Shown: positions 6,285 through 13,865 of the stretch, in pieces
How positions within the stretch are numbered: the first letter of the stretch is position 1
How the letters are laid out: every line of letters begins with the position of its first letter
Source of the DNA: Alphaproteobacteria bacterium
GTDB taxonomy: Bacteria > Pseudomonadota > Alphaproteobacteria > Caulobacterales > Caulobacteraceae
NCBI GenBank assembly: GCA_018895795.1
Contig: JAHINZ010000006.1
Location: 1-15,531 of the forward strand
Direction of reading: 5' to 3'
DNA: 15,531 nt
Position numbers and translations under genes: made by a program
The notes under the pieces: model-generated
Told to the model about the DNA's origin: nothing
Seen by the model: the letters and a program-made list of their open reading frames with translations, nothing else
Database searches by the model: none

Positions 6285-7373
6285 ATGCCTTGGAATGACA
6301 ATGCCGGCCCCGGTCCCTGGGGTTCTCCGCCGTCTGGCGGCGACAAGGACAAATCCGATCGCCCTAATCCTGGTCCGCGTCGCCCCACGGGCGGTCCGCA
6401 AGGCCCCGTCGACCTGAATCAAGTTCTGGAAGACCTCACCGAACGCCTGCGCCAAACTTTCAAGGGCCCGGACCGACCGCGCGCCATCGCCGCGACCGCC
6501 GCCGGCGTCATCGTGCTGTGGGGCCTGACCGGCGTCTATATGGTCCAGCCCAAGCAACAGGGCGTGGTCACCACCTTCGGGGCGTTTTCCCGCACCGCCG
6601 CGCCTGGCCTGCGCTACCACCTGCCGTTCCCGATCGAGTCGGTTGAAAAGGTGGCGGTCACCGCCATCCAGACGACCGACATCGGCGGCGGCGATGACGC
6701 CCAGGGCAGCGACGAGCGGCTGATGCTGACCAGTGACGAGAACATCGTCGATCTGAGCTTCAAGGTGCAATGGCGCGTGTCCAACGCGCCCAAATATCTG
6801 TTCAACGTCCGCAGTCCCGACACCGTCATCCGGGCGATCGGCGAAAGCGCGATGCGCGAAGTGGTCGGCAAGACGGCCCTGACGCCGATCCTGACCACCG
6901 GTCGCGGGGAGGTGCAGGACGGGGCCAAGCAGCTGATCCAGCAGATTCTCGACCGCTATGACGCCGGGGTCTTCGTCGAAAGCGTGCAGATCCAGACGGC
7001 CACCCCGCCGCCGCCGGTCATCGACGCCTTCCGCGACGTCCAGCGCGCCAGCCAGAACGCTCAGTCGGCCGCCAATATCGCCCGCGGCCAGGGCGCCCAG
7101 ATCGTCCAGCAGGCCAAGGGTTACAACGCCCAGGTCGTGCGCGGCGCCGCCGGTGAAGCCGCCCGCTTCAACCAGGTCTATGACCAGTACAAGCTGGCCC
7201 CCGCCGTCACCCGCGAACGTCTCTATATCGAGACCATGCAAAGGGTTCTGGCCGCCTCGAACAAGGTCATCATCGACAGCAAGGGCGCCAGCGCCCCGGT
7301 GATCCTGCCGCCCGACGCCTTCCGGCCCAAGTCCGCCACCGTGATCCAGTCCGTCGACGGAGCCTCGCAATGA
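6285..7373 (+). CDS. hflK: FtsH protease modulator HflK
   Basis: The 362-residue SPFH/band-7 protein has a Gly/Pro-rich cytoplasmic N-terminus (1-45), one membrane helix at about 66-86, and the SPFH core that begins KQQGVVTTFGAFSRTAAPGL at about 90. A helical Ala/Gln-rich segment (about 245-300) drives oligomer formation in this family. With HflC it forms a large periplasm-facing cage around the FtsH AAA protease and limits degradation of membrane proteins. The ATG is preceded by GGGAAG at 6267-6272. The stop overlaps the hflC start by four bases (ATGA), so the two subunits are translationally coupled. It is divergent from mrp with about 100 bp between start codons. Confidence 0.95.
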   Translation: MPWNDNAGPGPWGSPPSGGDKDKSDRPNPGPRRPTGGPQGPVDLNQVLEDLTERLRQTFKGPDRPRAIAATAAGVIVLWGLTGVYMVQPKQQGVVTTFGAFSRTAAPGLRYHLPFPIESVEKVAVTAIQTTDIGGGDDAQGSDERLMLTSDENIVDLSFKVQWRVSNAPKYLFNVRSPDTVIRAIGESAMREVVGKTALTPILTTGRGEVQDGAKQLIQQILDRYDAGVFVESVQIQTATPPPPVIDAFRDVQRASQNAQSAANIARGQGAQIVQQAKGYNAQVVRGAAGEAARFNQVYDQYKLAPAVTRERLYIETMQRVLAASNKVIIDSKGASAPVILPPDAFRPKSATVIQSVDGASQ

Positions 7374-8218
7374 GCCGCCCTCAGAACCGCCTGACCGCGA
7401 TCGGCGTGGCCGCCGGCGCAGTCCTCGTTTTGCTGGGCATGACCGTCTATCAGGTCGAGCAGCGCGAGCAGGCCCTGGTCGTCCGGTTCGGTGATCCGAT
7501 CCGGGTGGTCCGCGCTCCGGGCCTGCATCTGAAGGCCCCGTTCCTGGACCGCGTGGTCAAGTTCGACAACCGCAACATCGAGCTCAACGCCGCGCGGGAA
7601 GAGGTGATCGCCGCCGACCAGGAGCGCCTGGTGGTCGATGCGTTCGTCCGCTATCGGATCACCGACCCGAGGCAGTTCTATCGCACCCTGGGCGATGAGA
7701 GCGTCGCCGCCGATCGTCTGGACTCCATCGTCAACGCCGCCCTGCGCCAGACCATCGGCCGCGCGACGTCCAAGGAAGTCATCGCCCAGAAACGCGCCCT
7801 GGTGATGGCCCAGATCCGCAACGAAGTGGCCCAGCAGGCCAAGGCGTCCGACCTCGGGGTCCAGATCATCGACGTTCGGATCAAGCGCGCCGACCTGCCC
7901 GAGGCCAACCAGAAGGCGGTGTTCGAGCGCATGCAGACCGCCCGCCAGCAGGAAGCCGCCGAGCTCCGCGCCATCGGCGAGCAGCGCAAGCGCGAGATCA
8001 TCGCCACGGCCACCGAGGAAGGCGAAAAGATCCGGGGCGAGGGCGACGCCCGCCGCTCCGAACTGTTCGCCTCGAGCTTTGGGCGCGATCCGAACTTCGC
8101 GGCGTTCTATCGCTCGATGCAGGCTTATGAGGCGTCGCTTGGCCAAGGCGACACCACCTTGGTGCTTTCGCCCGACAGCGCCTTCTTCAAGTACTTCCAG
8201 AAGGGCCCGCAGGGCTAG
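7370..8218 (+). CDS. hflC: FtsH protease modulator HflC
   Basis: This 282-residue SPFH/band-7 protein has a single N-terminal membrane anchor at about 8-27, followed by VEQREQALVVRFGDPIR, the typical HflC entry to the SPFH domain. A long charged and Ala-rich coiled-coil region covers about 150-230 (EANQKAVFERMQTAR, then EQRKREIIATATEEGEKIRG). Despite its old name it is not a protease itself; it partners HflK in regulating FtsH. It starts inside the hflK stop (ATGA). In many relatives a DegP/DegQ protease gene follows; here a hairpin and a secreted NUP-family gene follow instead. Confidence 0.95.
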   Translation: MSRPQNRLTAIGVAAGAVLVLLGMTVYQVEQREQALVVRFGDPIRVVRAPGLHLKAPFLDRVVKFDNRNIELNAAREEVIAADQERLVVDAFVRYRITDPRQFYRTLGDESVAADRLDSIVNAALRQTIGRATSKEVIAQKRALVMAQIRNEVAQQAKASDLGVQIIDVRIKRADLPEANQKAVFERMQTARQQEAAELRAIGEQRKREIIATATEEGEKIRGEGDARRSELFASSFGRDPNFAAFYRSMQAYEASLGQGDTTLVLSPDSAFFKYFQKGPQG

Positions 8219-8225
8219 TAAGACC

Positions 8226-8259
8226 CAGGGGTCGCGGGATTCTCTCGCGGCCCCTGTTC
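8226..8259 (+). terminator. Hairpin between hflC and the NUP-family gene
   Basis: CAGGGGTCGCG (8226-8236) pairs with CGCGGCCCCTG (8246-8256) over 11 bp including one G-U pair, around a 9-base loop, followed by a short TTC. The tail is poor in T, so it may be a weak terminator or attenuator that lets some transcription reach the next gene 16 bases later. Confidence 0.55.
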
Positions 8260-8274
8260 TTGCCAAGGAAGCCC

Positions 8275-9321
8275 ATGCGTCGTTACGCGGCTCTCGCCTG
8301 CCTGCTGCTCGCGTGCCTGACGGCCGCCCCCGCCCTCGCCGCGCCTCTTGAGGTGCGGGTTGTCGTGGTCACCGCCTTCGAGATCGGCGAGGACACCGGC
8401 GACAAGGCCGGCGAGTTCCAGGCCTGGGCCGAGACCATGCCCGAGACCCTGCCCTTCGCGGCGGGCTTCCGCCACCTGCGCTATGATCCGGCCCGCAAGA
8501 CCCTGCTGCTGTCGACCGGCATGGGCACCAGCCGCGCGGCGATCTCGACCCTGGCCCTGGGCCAGGACCCACGCTTCGACCTCGCCAAGGCCTACTGGCT
8601 GGTGGCGGCCATCGCCGGCGTCAATCCCGACAAGGGCTCGGTCGGCTCGGCCGCCTGGATCGGCGCGGTGGTCGACAGCGACTTCGGCTACGCCATCGAC
8701 CCGCGCGAAACGCCCAAGGGCTGGACGACCGGCCAGATCCCGTTCGAGCGCAAGGCGCCCTACGAGGCGCCCGCCCCCGCCTTGCCCAATTCCAATCTGT
8801 TTCCGCTGAACACCAGCCTGCGCGACTGGGCCTTCGAGCTGACGCGCGACGCGGCGATCCCCGACAACGCCGCCCTCCAGGCCCTGCGCTCGCCCTATGT
8901 CGGCCTGCCCCAGGCCCAGACCCCGCCGAAGGTGCTCAAGGGCGACGAGATCAGCGGCCAGGCCTTCTGGCACGGCGCGATCCTGAACCGGCATTTCGAG
9001 GCCTGGGCCAACTACTGGACCGGCGGCCAGGACGGCTTCGTGATGACCGGCATGGAAGACACAGGGGTTCTGGCCGCCCTCGACGCCCTGGGGCGGATCG
9101 GCCGCGCCGATCCCAAGCGGGTCCTGGTGCTGCGCACCGCCAGCAACTACACGACCCCGCCGCCCGGCGGCGACGCGGCGACCAATCTGCTGGGCGAGCA
9201 TACCGGCGTCCCGGCCCTGCAATCCTCGCTTGACGCGGCCTTCAAGGCCGGCGGCGTGGTGGTCGATGAATTGTCGGGCAACTGGTCGCGCTACGAGGAC
9301 GCGGTTCCCGGCAAGCCTTAA
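8275..9321 (+). CDS. Secreted NUP-family (purine nucleoside permease) protein
   Basis: The 348-residue protein starts at the ATG at 8275 behind AAGGAAG (8265-8271), the best ribosome-binding site nearby. A signal peptide covers about 1-22 (ALA cleavage motif), and the mature part opens with VRVVVVTAFEIGEDTGDKAGEFQ, the hallmark of the NUP family. Further conserved stretches are LLLSTGMGTSRAA, PNSNLFPLN, VMTGMEDTG and VLRTASNYTTPP. The family is named after a Candida nucleoside transporter, but this protein has no membrane helix after the signal peptide. GMEDTG and RTASNY recall the ribose- and base-binding parts of nucleoside phosphorylase-fold enzymes. A periplasmic nucleoside-binding or -cleaving role therefore seems likelier than a permease; this is inference. 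The gene ends in a 4-base overlap with the convergent haemoglobin gene. Confidence 0.83.
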   Translation: MRRYAALACLLLACLTAAPALAAPLEVRVVVVTAFEIGEDTGDKAGEFQAWAETMPETLPFAAGFRHLRYDPARKTLLLSTGMGTSRAAISTLALGQDPRFDLAKAYWLVAAIAGVNPDKGSVGSAAWIGAVVDSDFGYAIDPRETPKGWTTGQIPFERKAPYEAPAPALPNSNLFPLNTSLRDWAFELTRDAAIPDNAALQALRSPYVGLPQAQTPPKVLKGDEISGQAFWHGAILNRHFEAWANYWTGGQDGFVMTGMEDTGVLAALDALGRIGRADPKRVLVLRTASNYTTPPPGGDAATNLLGEHTGVPALQSSLDAAFKAGGVVVDELSGNWSRYEDAVPGKP

Positions 9322-9827
9322 CGCGCGACGACCTTGCGCTGCATCGGGGCCAGCTTGGCCAGCAGCTGGTTCTGGGCGAAAAAGGGGACGCCCTCGACCG
9401 CCATCGCCGCCTGCAGGTTCTCGACCAGGGCGTTGAAGTCCTTGTCGGTGACGCCCATGTCCTTGTGCACGCTGGCCATGTCGCGGCCGGTGTAGTCGCA
9501 GCCGCCGCCCAGCACGAAACAGAACTGCTCGGCCAGGGTCCGCTTCAAGCGGGGCACATCGGTGGTGGCGAAGATGTCCTTGATGCGCGGGTCGACGATG
9601 CTGCGGTCGACCAGTCCGGCGGCGATGCGCGTCAGGCCCGCCTTGCCGTGAAAGGCCTCGAACACCCTGGCGTCGGCGCGCGGCGCGGCGGCGGCATTGG
9701 CGTTGGACGGGACATAGGGATCCACCGGCTTCTCATCCGGAGGGACCGCGTCCTGGGCAAAGGCGGCGCCGGCGACACCGAGGGCGAGGACGGCGGCCAG
9801 GACCGCGCGCGAGGTGAGATGACGCAT
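9318..9827 (-). CDS. Exported group 1 truncated haemoglobin
   Basis: The 169-residue protein has a signal peptide (1-24, AFA cleavage motif) and a short Pro/Ala-rich linker. The 2-on-2 globin fold then runs from about 55, with FHGKAGLTRIAAGLVD at the B helix, then DPRIKDIF, and YTGRDMASVHKDMGV carrying the proximal haem ligand H121. C103 and C110 (spacing Cx6C) flank the GG turn after helix E and could form a disulfide in the periplasm. The family binds O2, NO or CO; detoxification, electron transfer and sensing are all possible. TAGGAG at 9835-9840 both ends the upstream DUF3034 gene and provides the ribosome-binding site, with 11 bases between genes, so the two are co-transcribed. No terminator is seen before the convergent NUP gene. 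Export of a truncated haemoglobin is uncommon compared with cytosolic ones. Confidence 0.88.
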   Translation of the reverse strand: MRHLTSRAVLAAVLALGVAGAAFAQDAVPPDEKPVDPYVPSNANAAAAPRADARVFEAFHGKAGLTRIAAGLVDRSIVDPRIKDIFATTDVPRLKRTLAEQFCFVLGGGCDYTGRDMASVHKDMGVTDKDFNALVENLQAAMAVEGVPFFAQNQLLAKLAPMQRKVVAR

Positions 9828-9838
9828 CGTGGGCGCTC

Positions 9839-10720
9839 CTAGAAGCCGGCCTGCAGCGAGACATAGAGGCCTCGCTGGTTCCTGAACGTGGCGATATCGC
9901 CCAGATCGACATAGGCGGCCGTCACCGACACCGTCTTGTTGATCGCATAGGCGGCGAACAGGTCCATCCAGTCATCTTCCTTGGCGAAGCCGAGATTGCT
10001 GGGCTTGGACCGATACTCGCCCCCGACCACCAGCCGCTTGCTGAGCAGCACCCCGGCCGAGCCTTCGAACTGGGCCTTGTAGCGGTCGCTCTTGTCGCCG
10101 CCGAAACCCAGCAGCCCGGTCTGGTTGGCCTTGGTGGCGCGGACCGCGCCGCTCAGCACCAGGCTCTGGTTCAGCAGCAGCTTGGTGGCGGCGACATAGT
10201 AGTCGACGCCGCTGTCGTGCTGACCGCCGACGGCGTGGACGATGTCGCCCTGATCGTTGGTCTTGTACTGCGCGCCGATCGCGACCTGCGGCAGCCAGCG
10301 GTCCTGGTCATAGACCGCGTCGCCCAGCACCCGGAGCTTGGCGCCGAGGATGGTCTGCTTGAAGGTGAAGCCCTTGCCCAGGCCCAGCTTGGCGCCGGTC
10401 GGGCCGGTGTCGAAGTCCTGACGCGTCGCCGACAGCTCGACCCGATCGTGGAAGCCCACCGCGCCGCCATAGGCGCGCAGCGTGTAATCGGAGACGTCGA
10501 TAAAGGTGGCGTGAACCTTGCCGCCGATCCCGTCGCGGGTTTCGTTGCCGGCGATGACGCCCCAGGTCGCCAGGCCGCCGCCCGCGCCACCCTCCAGCGC
10601 ACTGACGCCGCCGGTCAACAGCAGCTTGCCGCCGGTCTGAAGTTCGGCGGCTGACGCGCCGGTGATCGCCAGCGGCGTGATCAGAGCCCAGGCCAGGGCC
10701 GTTGCAACGGGAAGTTTCAT
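9839..10720 (-). CDS. DUF3034 family exported beta-rich protein, probably outer membrane
   Basis: The 293-residue protein begins at the ATG at 10720 behind GAGGGG. A signal peptide covers about 1-24 (ASA cleavage motif); mature residues open ELQTGGKLLLTGGVSALEGGAGGGL, typical of DUF3034. The rest shows alternating beta strands with Gly and aromatic residues and ends in LQAGF with a terminal Phe, as outer-membrane barrels do. The function of DUF3034 is not established. It is first in an operon with the exported truncated haemoglobin and divergent from the cupredoxin-like and EAL genes. It could be a channel or an anchor for the haem or copper proteins, but nothing in the sequence proves this. 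A longer reading from 10756 is possible but would place a Cys/Pro-rich stretch before the signal peptide. Confidence 0.8.
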   Translation of the reverse strand: MKLPVATALAWALITPLAITGASAAELQTGGKLLLTGGVSALEGGAGGGLATWGVIAGNETRDGIGGKVHATFIDVSDYTLRAYGGAVGFHDRVELSATRQDFDTGPTGAKLGLGKGFTFKQTILGAKLRVLGDAVYDQDRWLPQVAIGAQYKTNDQGDIVHAVGGQHDSGVDYYVAATKLLLNQSLVLSGAVRATKANQTGLLGFGGDKSDRYKAQFEGSAGVLLSKRLVVGGEYRSKPSNLGFAKEDDWMDLFAAYAINKTVSVTAAYVDLGDIATFRNQRGLYVSLQAGF

Positions 10721-10759
10721 GGCGCCCCTCGCGCAGGCTGGCGGCGCCCATCGCACCCA

Positions 10760-10777
10760 TGACCATGTATTTGGTCA
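10760..10777. promoter_or_regulatory. Palindrome in the divergent DUF3034/cupredoxin control region
   Basis: Perfect arms TGACCA (10760-10765) and TGGTCA (10772-10777) flank a 6-base AT-rich spacer. The site lies 40 bases upstream of the DUF3034 start codon within the 172-bp gap shared by the two divergent operons. It has the size of a dimeric regulator site. No regulator gene is adjacent. The rest of the gap is AT-richer than its surroundings, as expected for promoters, but I cannot assign -35/-10 boxes with confidence. Confidence 0.45.
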
Positions 10778-10892
10778 CACTGGTTAAGAAGACTTTAGGG
10801 TGGATTTCAGTTTTAAGCTGTCCTCGCATCACGGACGAAGCCGCGACGCGGTTGTTAACGCCGATTTCATGTGAAAGCGGCTAGCTAAGCCC

Positions 10893-11510
10893 ATGAAGCT
10901 CGCCGTAACCTTGATGTTCGCAGTATTGTTGGGCGGGCCCGCGGTCGCCGGCAGCCTGACCGTCACGGTGCGCGGCGCGGACGGCAAGCCCGTTCCCGAC
11001 GCCGTGGTCACCGTCAATCCCGGCGGTCGTCCCACGTCCGGCCCCATCAAGTTTGCCTGGCCCTATCGCGTGGCCCAGCAGAACATCCAGTTCACGCCGT
11101 TCGTGCTGATCGTGCCGGCCGGGGCCGAGGTGTCGTTCCCCAACCTCGATAAGGTGCGTCACCACGTCTATTCCTTTTCGGCGGGCAACAAGTTCGAGCT
11201 GAAGCTCTACGGCCACGAGGAAAACCGCACGGTGCGGATGCCCGCCGTCGGCGTGGCGGCGATCGGCTGCAATATCCATGATCAGATGGTCGGCTTCATC
11301 AAGGTGGTCGACACCGCCTATGCCGCCAAGAGCGACGCCAACGGCGTGGCCACGATCGCCGACGTTCCCGAAGGCGCCGCCGTGATCCGCGTCTGGCACC
11401 CCTATCTGCGCGCGCCCAAGAACGAAAAGACCCTGTCTCTCGCGAGCATCGGCGCCGGTCCGGCCCGCGAGACGGTGACCCTCGAACTCCGCGCGCCGTC
11501 GTCGCATTGA
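10893..11510 (+). CDS. Exported cupredoxin-like 'methylamine utilization' protein
   Basis: The 205-residue protein has a signal peptide (1-19) and then a beta-sandwich stretch (LTVTVRGADGKPVPDAVV) like carboxypeptidase regulatory or Ig-like domains. A cupredoxin-like core at about 64-140 follows. FTPFVLIVPAGAEVSFPNLD and VRHHVYSFS resemble the N-terminal copper-ligand strand with H90 or H91, and GCNIHDQMVG supplies C126, H129 and M132, the remaining type-1-like ligands. The tail (145-170) returns to an Ig-like stretch (DANGVATIADVPEGAAVIRVWHP). The family is annotated as a methylamine utilization protein, but no mau genes are nearby, so that name says little about its role here. A periplasmic electron-transfer or copper-binding role is inferred. 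The ribosome-binding site is weak. The EAL sensor gene begins at or just after its stop codon, so they form one operon. Confidence 0.8.
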   Translation: MKLAVTLMFAVLLGGPAVAGSLTVTVRGADGKPVPDAVVTVNPGGRPTSGPIKFAWPYRVAQQNIQFTPFVLIVPAGAEVSFPNLDKVRHHVYSFSAGNKFELKLYGHEENRTVRMPAVGVAAIGCNIHDQMVGFIKVVDTAYAAKSDANGVATIADVPEGAAVIRVWHPYLRAPKNEKTLSLASIGAGPARETVTLELRAPSSH

Positions 11511-11518
11511 GACCCGCC

Positions 11519-13864
11519 GTGTTCAACCGCCTTCAGACCAAACTGACCGTTCTGTTCGCCGGGCTGTTCGCCCTGGCGCTGAGCCTGGTCGCGGTCACCG
11601 TCTATCTGGCGATCGCCGGCAACGCCCAGCAGGCGGTGCGCGACGAACTGGCGGCCAGTGGCACCGTGTTCGATCGCGTCTGGGCCCTACGCACCCAACG
11701 CCTGCAGGACGGCGCCGACCTGCTGTCGCGGGACTTCGGGTTCCGCGCCGCCGTCGCCACCCACGACGCGCCCACCGTGGACTCCGCGGTCGCCAATCTT
11801 CGTCAGCGCCTGGGCCTGGACCTGGCCTTCATGGTCGGGGTCGACGGCGACGTGGTGGGCATCGATCCCAAACGTCTTGATGTGCCCAAGCTCTGGGCGG
11901 CCCTGGACGCCGAAGACCAGGCCCAGGGCGTGTTCATCATCGACGGCGCGCCCTATCAGGCCATCTCCGCGCCGATCATGTCGCCGACGTTGACAGGGTG
12001 GATCGTCTTCGCCGCCAAGCTGGACGACACCGAAATGCGGGCGCTGGAGCGGCTGTCGGCGATCGGCCTGGACGCCCAGGTGTTCGACCGCCGCGACGGA
12101 CGGTGGGTCACCCACAATGCGGGTCCGGACGCCCAGAGCCTGGGCGCCTATGTGGGCGCCGCCCTGAAGGAAAAGACGCGCAAGCCCAGCCTGTTGAAGG
12201 CCGGCGGCGCGGCCGACCTCGTGCTGGTCAAACCGCTGAAGGCCCTGAGCCCGGACGGCGCCGCCGCCCTGGTGCTGCGCTATCCCCTGGCCCAGGCCAT
12301 GGCGCCCTATCGCCCGCTGTTCACCGCCGTGATCCTGGCCGGCCTGCTCGGCGCGACCCTGGTGGCCGCCGCCACCTGGGCCCTGTCGCGCGGCCTGGCG
12401 CGGCCGATCGCGGCCCTTGAGGTCGCGGCGCGTCGCCTGCAGCGCGGTGAGGATGTCAGGGTCGAGGTTCAAACCCATGACGAAATCGGCCGCCTGGCCG
12501 GCAGCTTCAACCTGATGGCCTCCGAGATTCGCGATCGCGAGGCGCGGATGACCCATCTTGCCCTGCATGACGAGGAAACCGGCCTGGCCAACCGTCGGGC
12601 CATGGAACGCGAGATCACCGCCCGCCTGGCCCTCGTCGCGCCCGGCCGGAAGATCGTGATTGGCGCCCTGGGTCTGGACCGCTTCCCGGCCGTGCGCAGC
12701 GCCATCGGCTATGAGCTGGCCACCGAGCTGATCGCCAAGATCGGCGAGCGATTGGTGACCATCTCGCCCGGCCTGATGGTCGGTCGCCTGACCACCTCGA
12801 TCCTGTGCGTGATCTCCCTGGTGGACGACGCCGAAGAGGCGGTGAACCGGATCGAGACATTGATACCATCGCTGGAGCCGCCGGTCATGCTGGGCGGCCA
12901 ACCGGTCGATATCCACATCACCCACGGCGTGGCCGCCGCGGGCCACGGCGAGATGGACGCCGCCCGCCTGATCGAACACGCCCTCATCGCCCTGGATCAA
13001 GCCTGCGCCGCCCATCGCAAGGTGATGGTCTTCGACCCCGTCGCCTATGGCGATCCCGCCGGCAATCTCTCGTTGATGAGCGAGCTGCTCGACGGCGTCA
13101 CCAGCGGGGCGCTGTTCATCCACCACCAGCCCAAGCTGGACCTGCGCACCGGCCAGATCACCGGGGCCGAGGCTCTGGTGCGCTGGAACCATCCGACGCG
13201 CGGCCCGCTCGGCCCGGATCTGTTCGTCGGCATGGCCGAGGAGACCGGCCACATCCGCGCCCTGACCGACCACGTCCTGGCCCAGACGATCGCCGATCAG
13301 AAGGTTCTACGCGCCGCCGGTCATGACCTGTTGCTGTCGGTGAATATCTCGGGCCGGCTGATCGACGACGCCGACTTCGCCGAGCGCGCCATCGAGCAGG
13401 TCGTGCGCGAGGGCGCCCGCCTGTGCTTCGAGATCACCGAGACCGCCGTGATCGGCAATCCCGACGTGGCGCTGGCGGTGCTGGAGCGTTTCGACGCCGC
13501 GGGCATTTCGGTCTCGATCGACGACTACGGCTCGGGCCTGTCCTCCCTGGCCTATCTCAAGCAGATCCGCGCCGATGAACTGAAGATCGACAAGGCCTTC
13601 GTGATGACCTTGCAGGCGGGCGGCAAGGACGCCCTGCTGGTCAAGTCGACCATCGACCTGGCCCACAGCCTGGGCATGAAGGTCACCGCCGAGGGCGTCG
13701 AAACCCGCGAGGCCCTGGCCGTGCTGCGACTGATGGGCTGCGACCTCGCCCAAGGCTACCATGTCGCCCGGCCGATGGGACTGGCGGCGCTGACGGCGTT
13801 CCTGGAGGGCTGGTCGATAGAGCTGCCGGCGGGAGTCGAGACGGACGCGCTGCGTCAGGCCTGA
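11519..13864 (+). CDS. Membrane sensor with HAMP, degenerate GGDEF and EAL domains (c-di-GMP phosphodiesterase)
   Basis: From the GTG at 11519 the protein has 781 residues. It has a membrane helix at about 9-32, a periplasmic Cache-like sensor region (33-266), a second helix at about 267-290, HAMP (290-345), a GGDEF-type domain (about 350-510) and an EAL domain (about 520-765). The GGDEF signature is replaced by LTTSI (424-428), so cyclase activity is not expected. The EAL domain keeps E551 in EALVRW, plus SVNIS, FEITETA, the DDYGSG loop, ELKIDKAFV and AEGVET, which carry metal-binding and catalytic residues, so c-di-GMP hydrolysis is likely. DDFGTG is the more common form of the loop. A TTG at 11507, overlapping the cupredoxin stop, is an alternative start; GTG is preferred because TTGAGA lies before it. 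Coupling to the cupredoxin-like gene suggests that protein, or a redox state it reports, feeds the periplasmic sensor. Confidence 0.88.
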   Translation: MFNRLQTKLTVLFAGLFALALSLVAVTVYLAIAGNAQQAVRDELAASGTVFDRVWALRTQRLQDGADLLSRDFGFRAAVATHDAPTVDSAVANLRQRLGLDLAFMVGVDGDVVGIDPKRLDVPKLWAALDAEDQAQGVFIIDGAPYQAISAPIMSPTLTGWIVFAAKLDDTEMRALERLSAIGLDAQVFDRRDGRWVTHNAGPDAQSLGAYVGAALKEKTRKPSLLKAGGAADLVLVKPLKALSPDGAAALVLRYPLAQAMAPYRPLFTAVILAGLLGATLVAAATWALSRGLARPIAALEVAARRLQRGEDVRVEVQTHDEIGRLAGSFNLMASEIRDREARMTHLALHDEETGLANRRAMEREITARLALVAPGRKIVIGALGLDRFPAVRSAIGYELATELIAKIGERLVTISPGLMVGRLTTSILCVISLVDDAEEAVNRIETLIPSLEPPVMLGGQPVDIHITHGVAAAGHGEMDAARLIEHALIALDQACAAHRKVMVFDPVAYGDPAGNLSLMSELLDGVTSGALFIHHQPKLDLRTGQITGAEALVRWNHPTRGPLGPDLFVGMAEETGHIRALTDHVLAQTIADQKVLRAAGHDLLLSVNISGRLIDDADFAERAIEQVVREGARLCFEITETAVIGNPDVALAVLERFDAAGISVSIDDYGSGLSSLAYLKQIRADELKIDKAFVMTLQAGGKDALLVKSTIDLAHSLGMKVTAEGVETREALAVLRLMGCDLAQGYHVARPMGLAALTAFLEGWSIELPAGVETDALRQA

Positions 13865-13865
13865 C

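Noticed and set aside
5072..6388. Longer mrp reading beginning at 6388
   Set aside because: The extra 68 residues overlap the divergent hflK coding region, lack family similarity and have no ribosome-binding site; the domain starts right after the GTG at 6184.
8260..8274. TTG start for the NUP-family gene
   Set aside because: It lies within the hairpin tail and lacks a ribosome-binding site; the ATG at 8275 follows AAGGAAG and begins a normal signal peptide.
10721..10756. Upstream start for the DUF3034 gene
   Set aside because: It would add a Cys/Pro-rich stretch before the signal peptide; the ATG at 10720 has GAGGGG before it.
11687..13273. 528-residue minus-strand open frame inside the EAL sensor gene
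   Set aside because: It is His/Gln/Gly-rich with no recognisable motif and is fully opposite a conserved multi-domain gene; a GC-bias shadow.
1..13864. A single copper regulon joining the ATPase and the cupredoxin-like protein
   Set aside because: They are over 8 kb apart with unrelated genes between, and no CsoR-type palindrome was seen in the cupredoxin control region.
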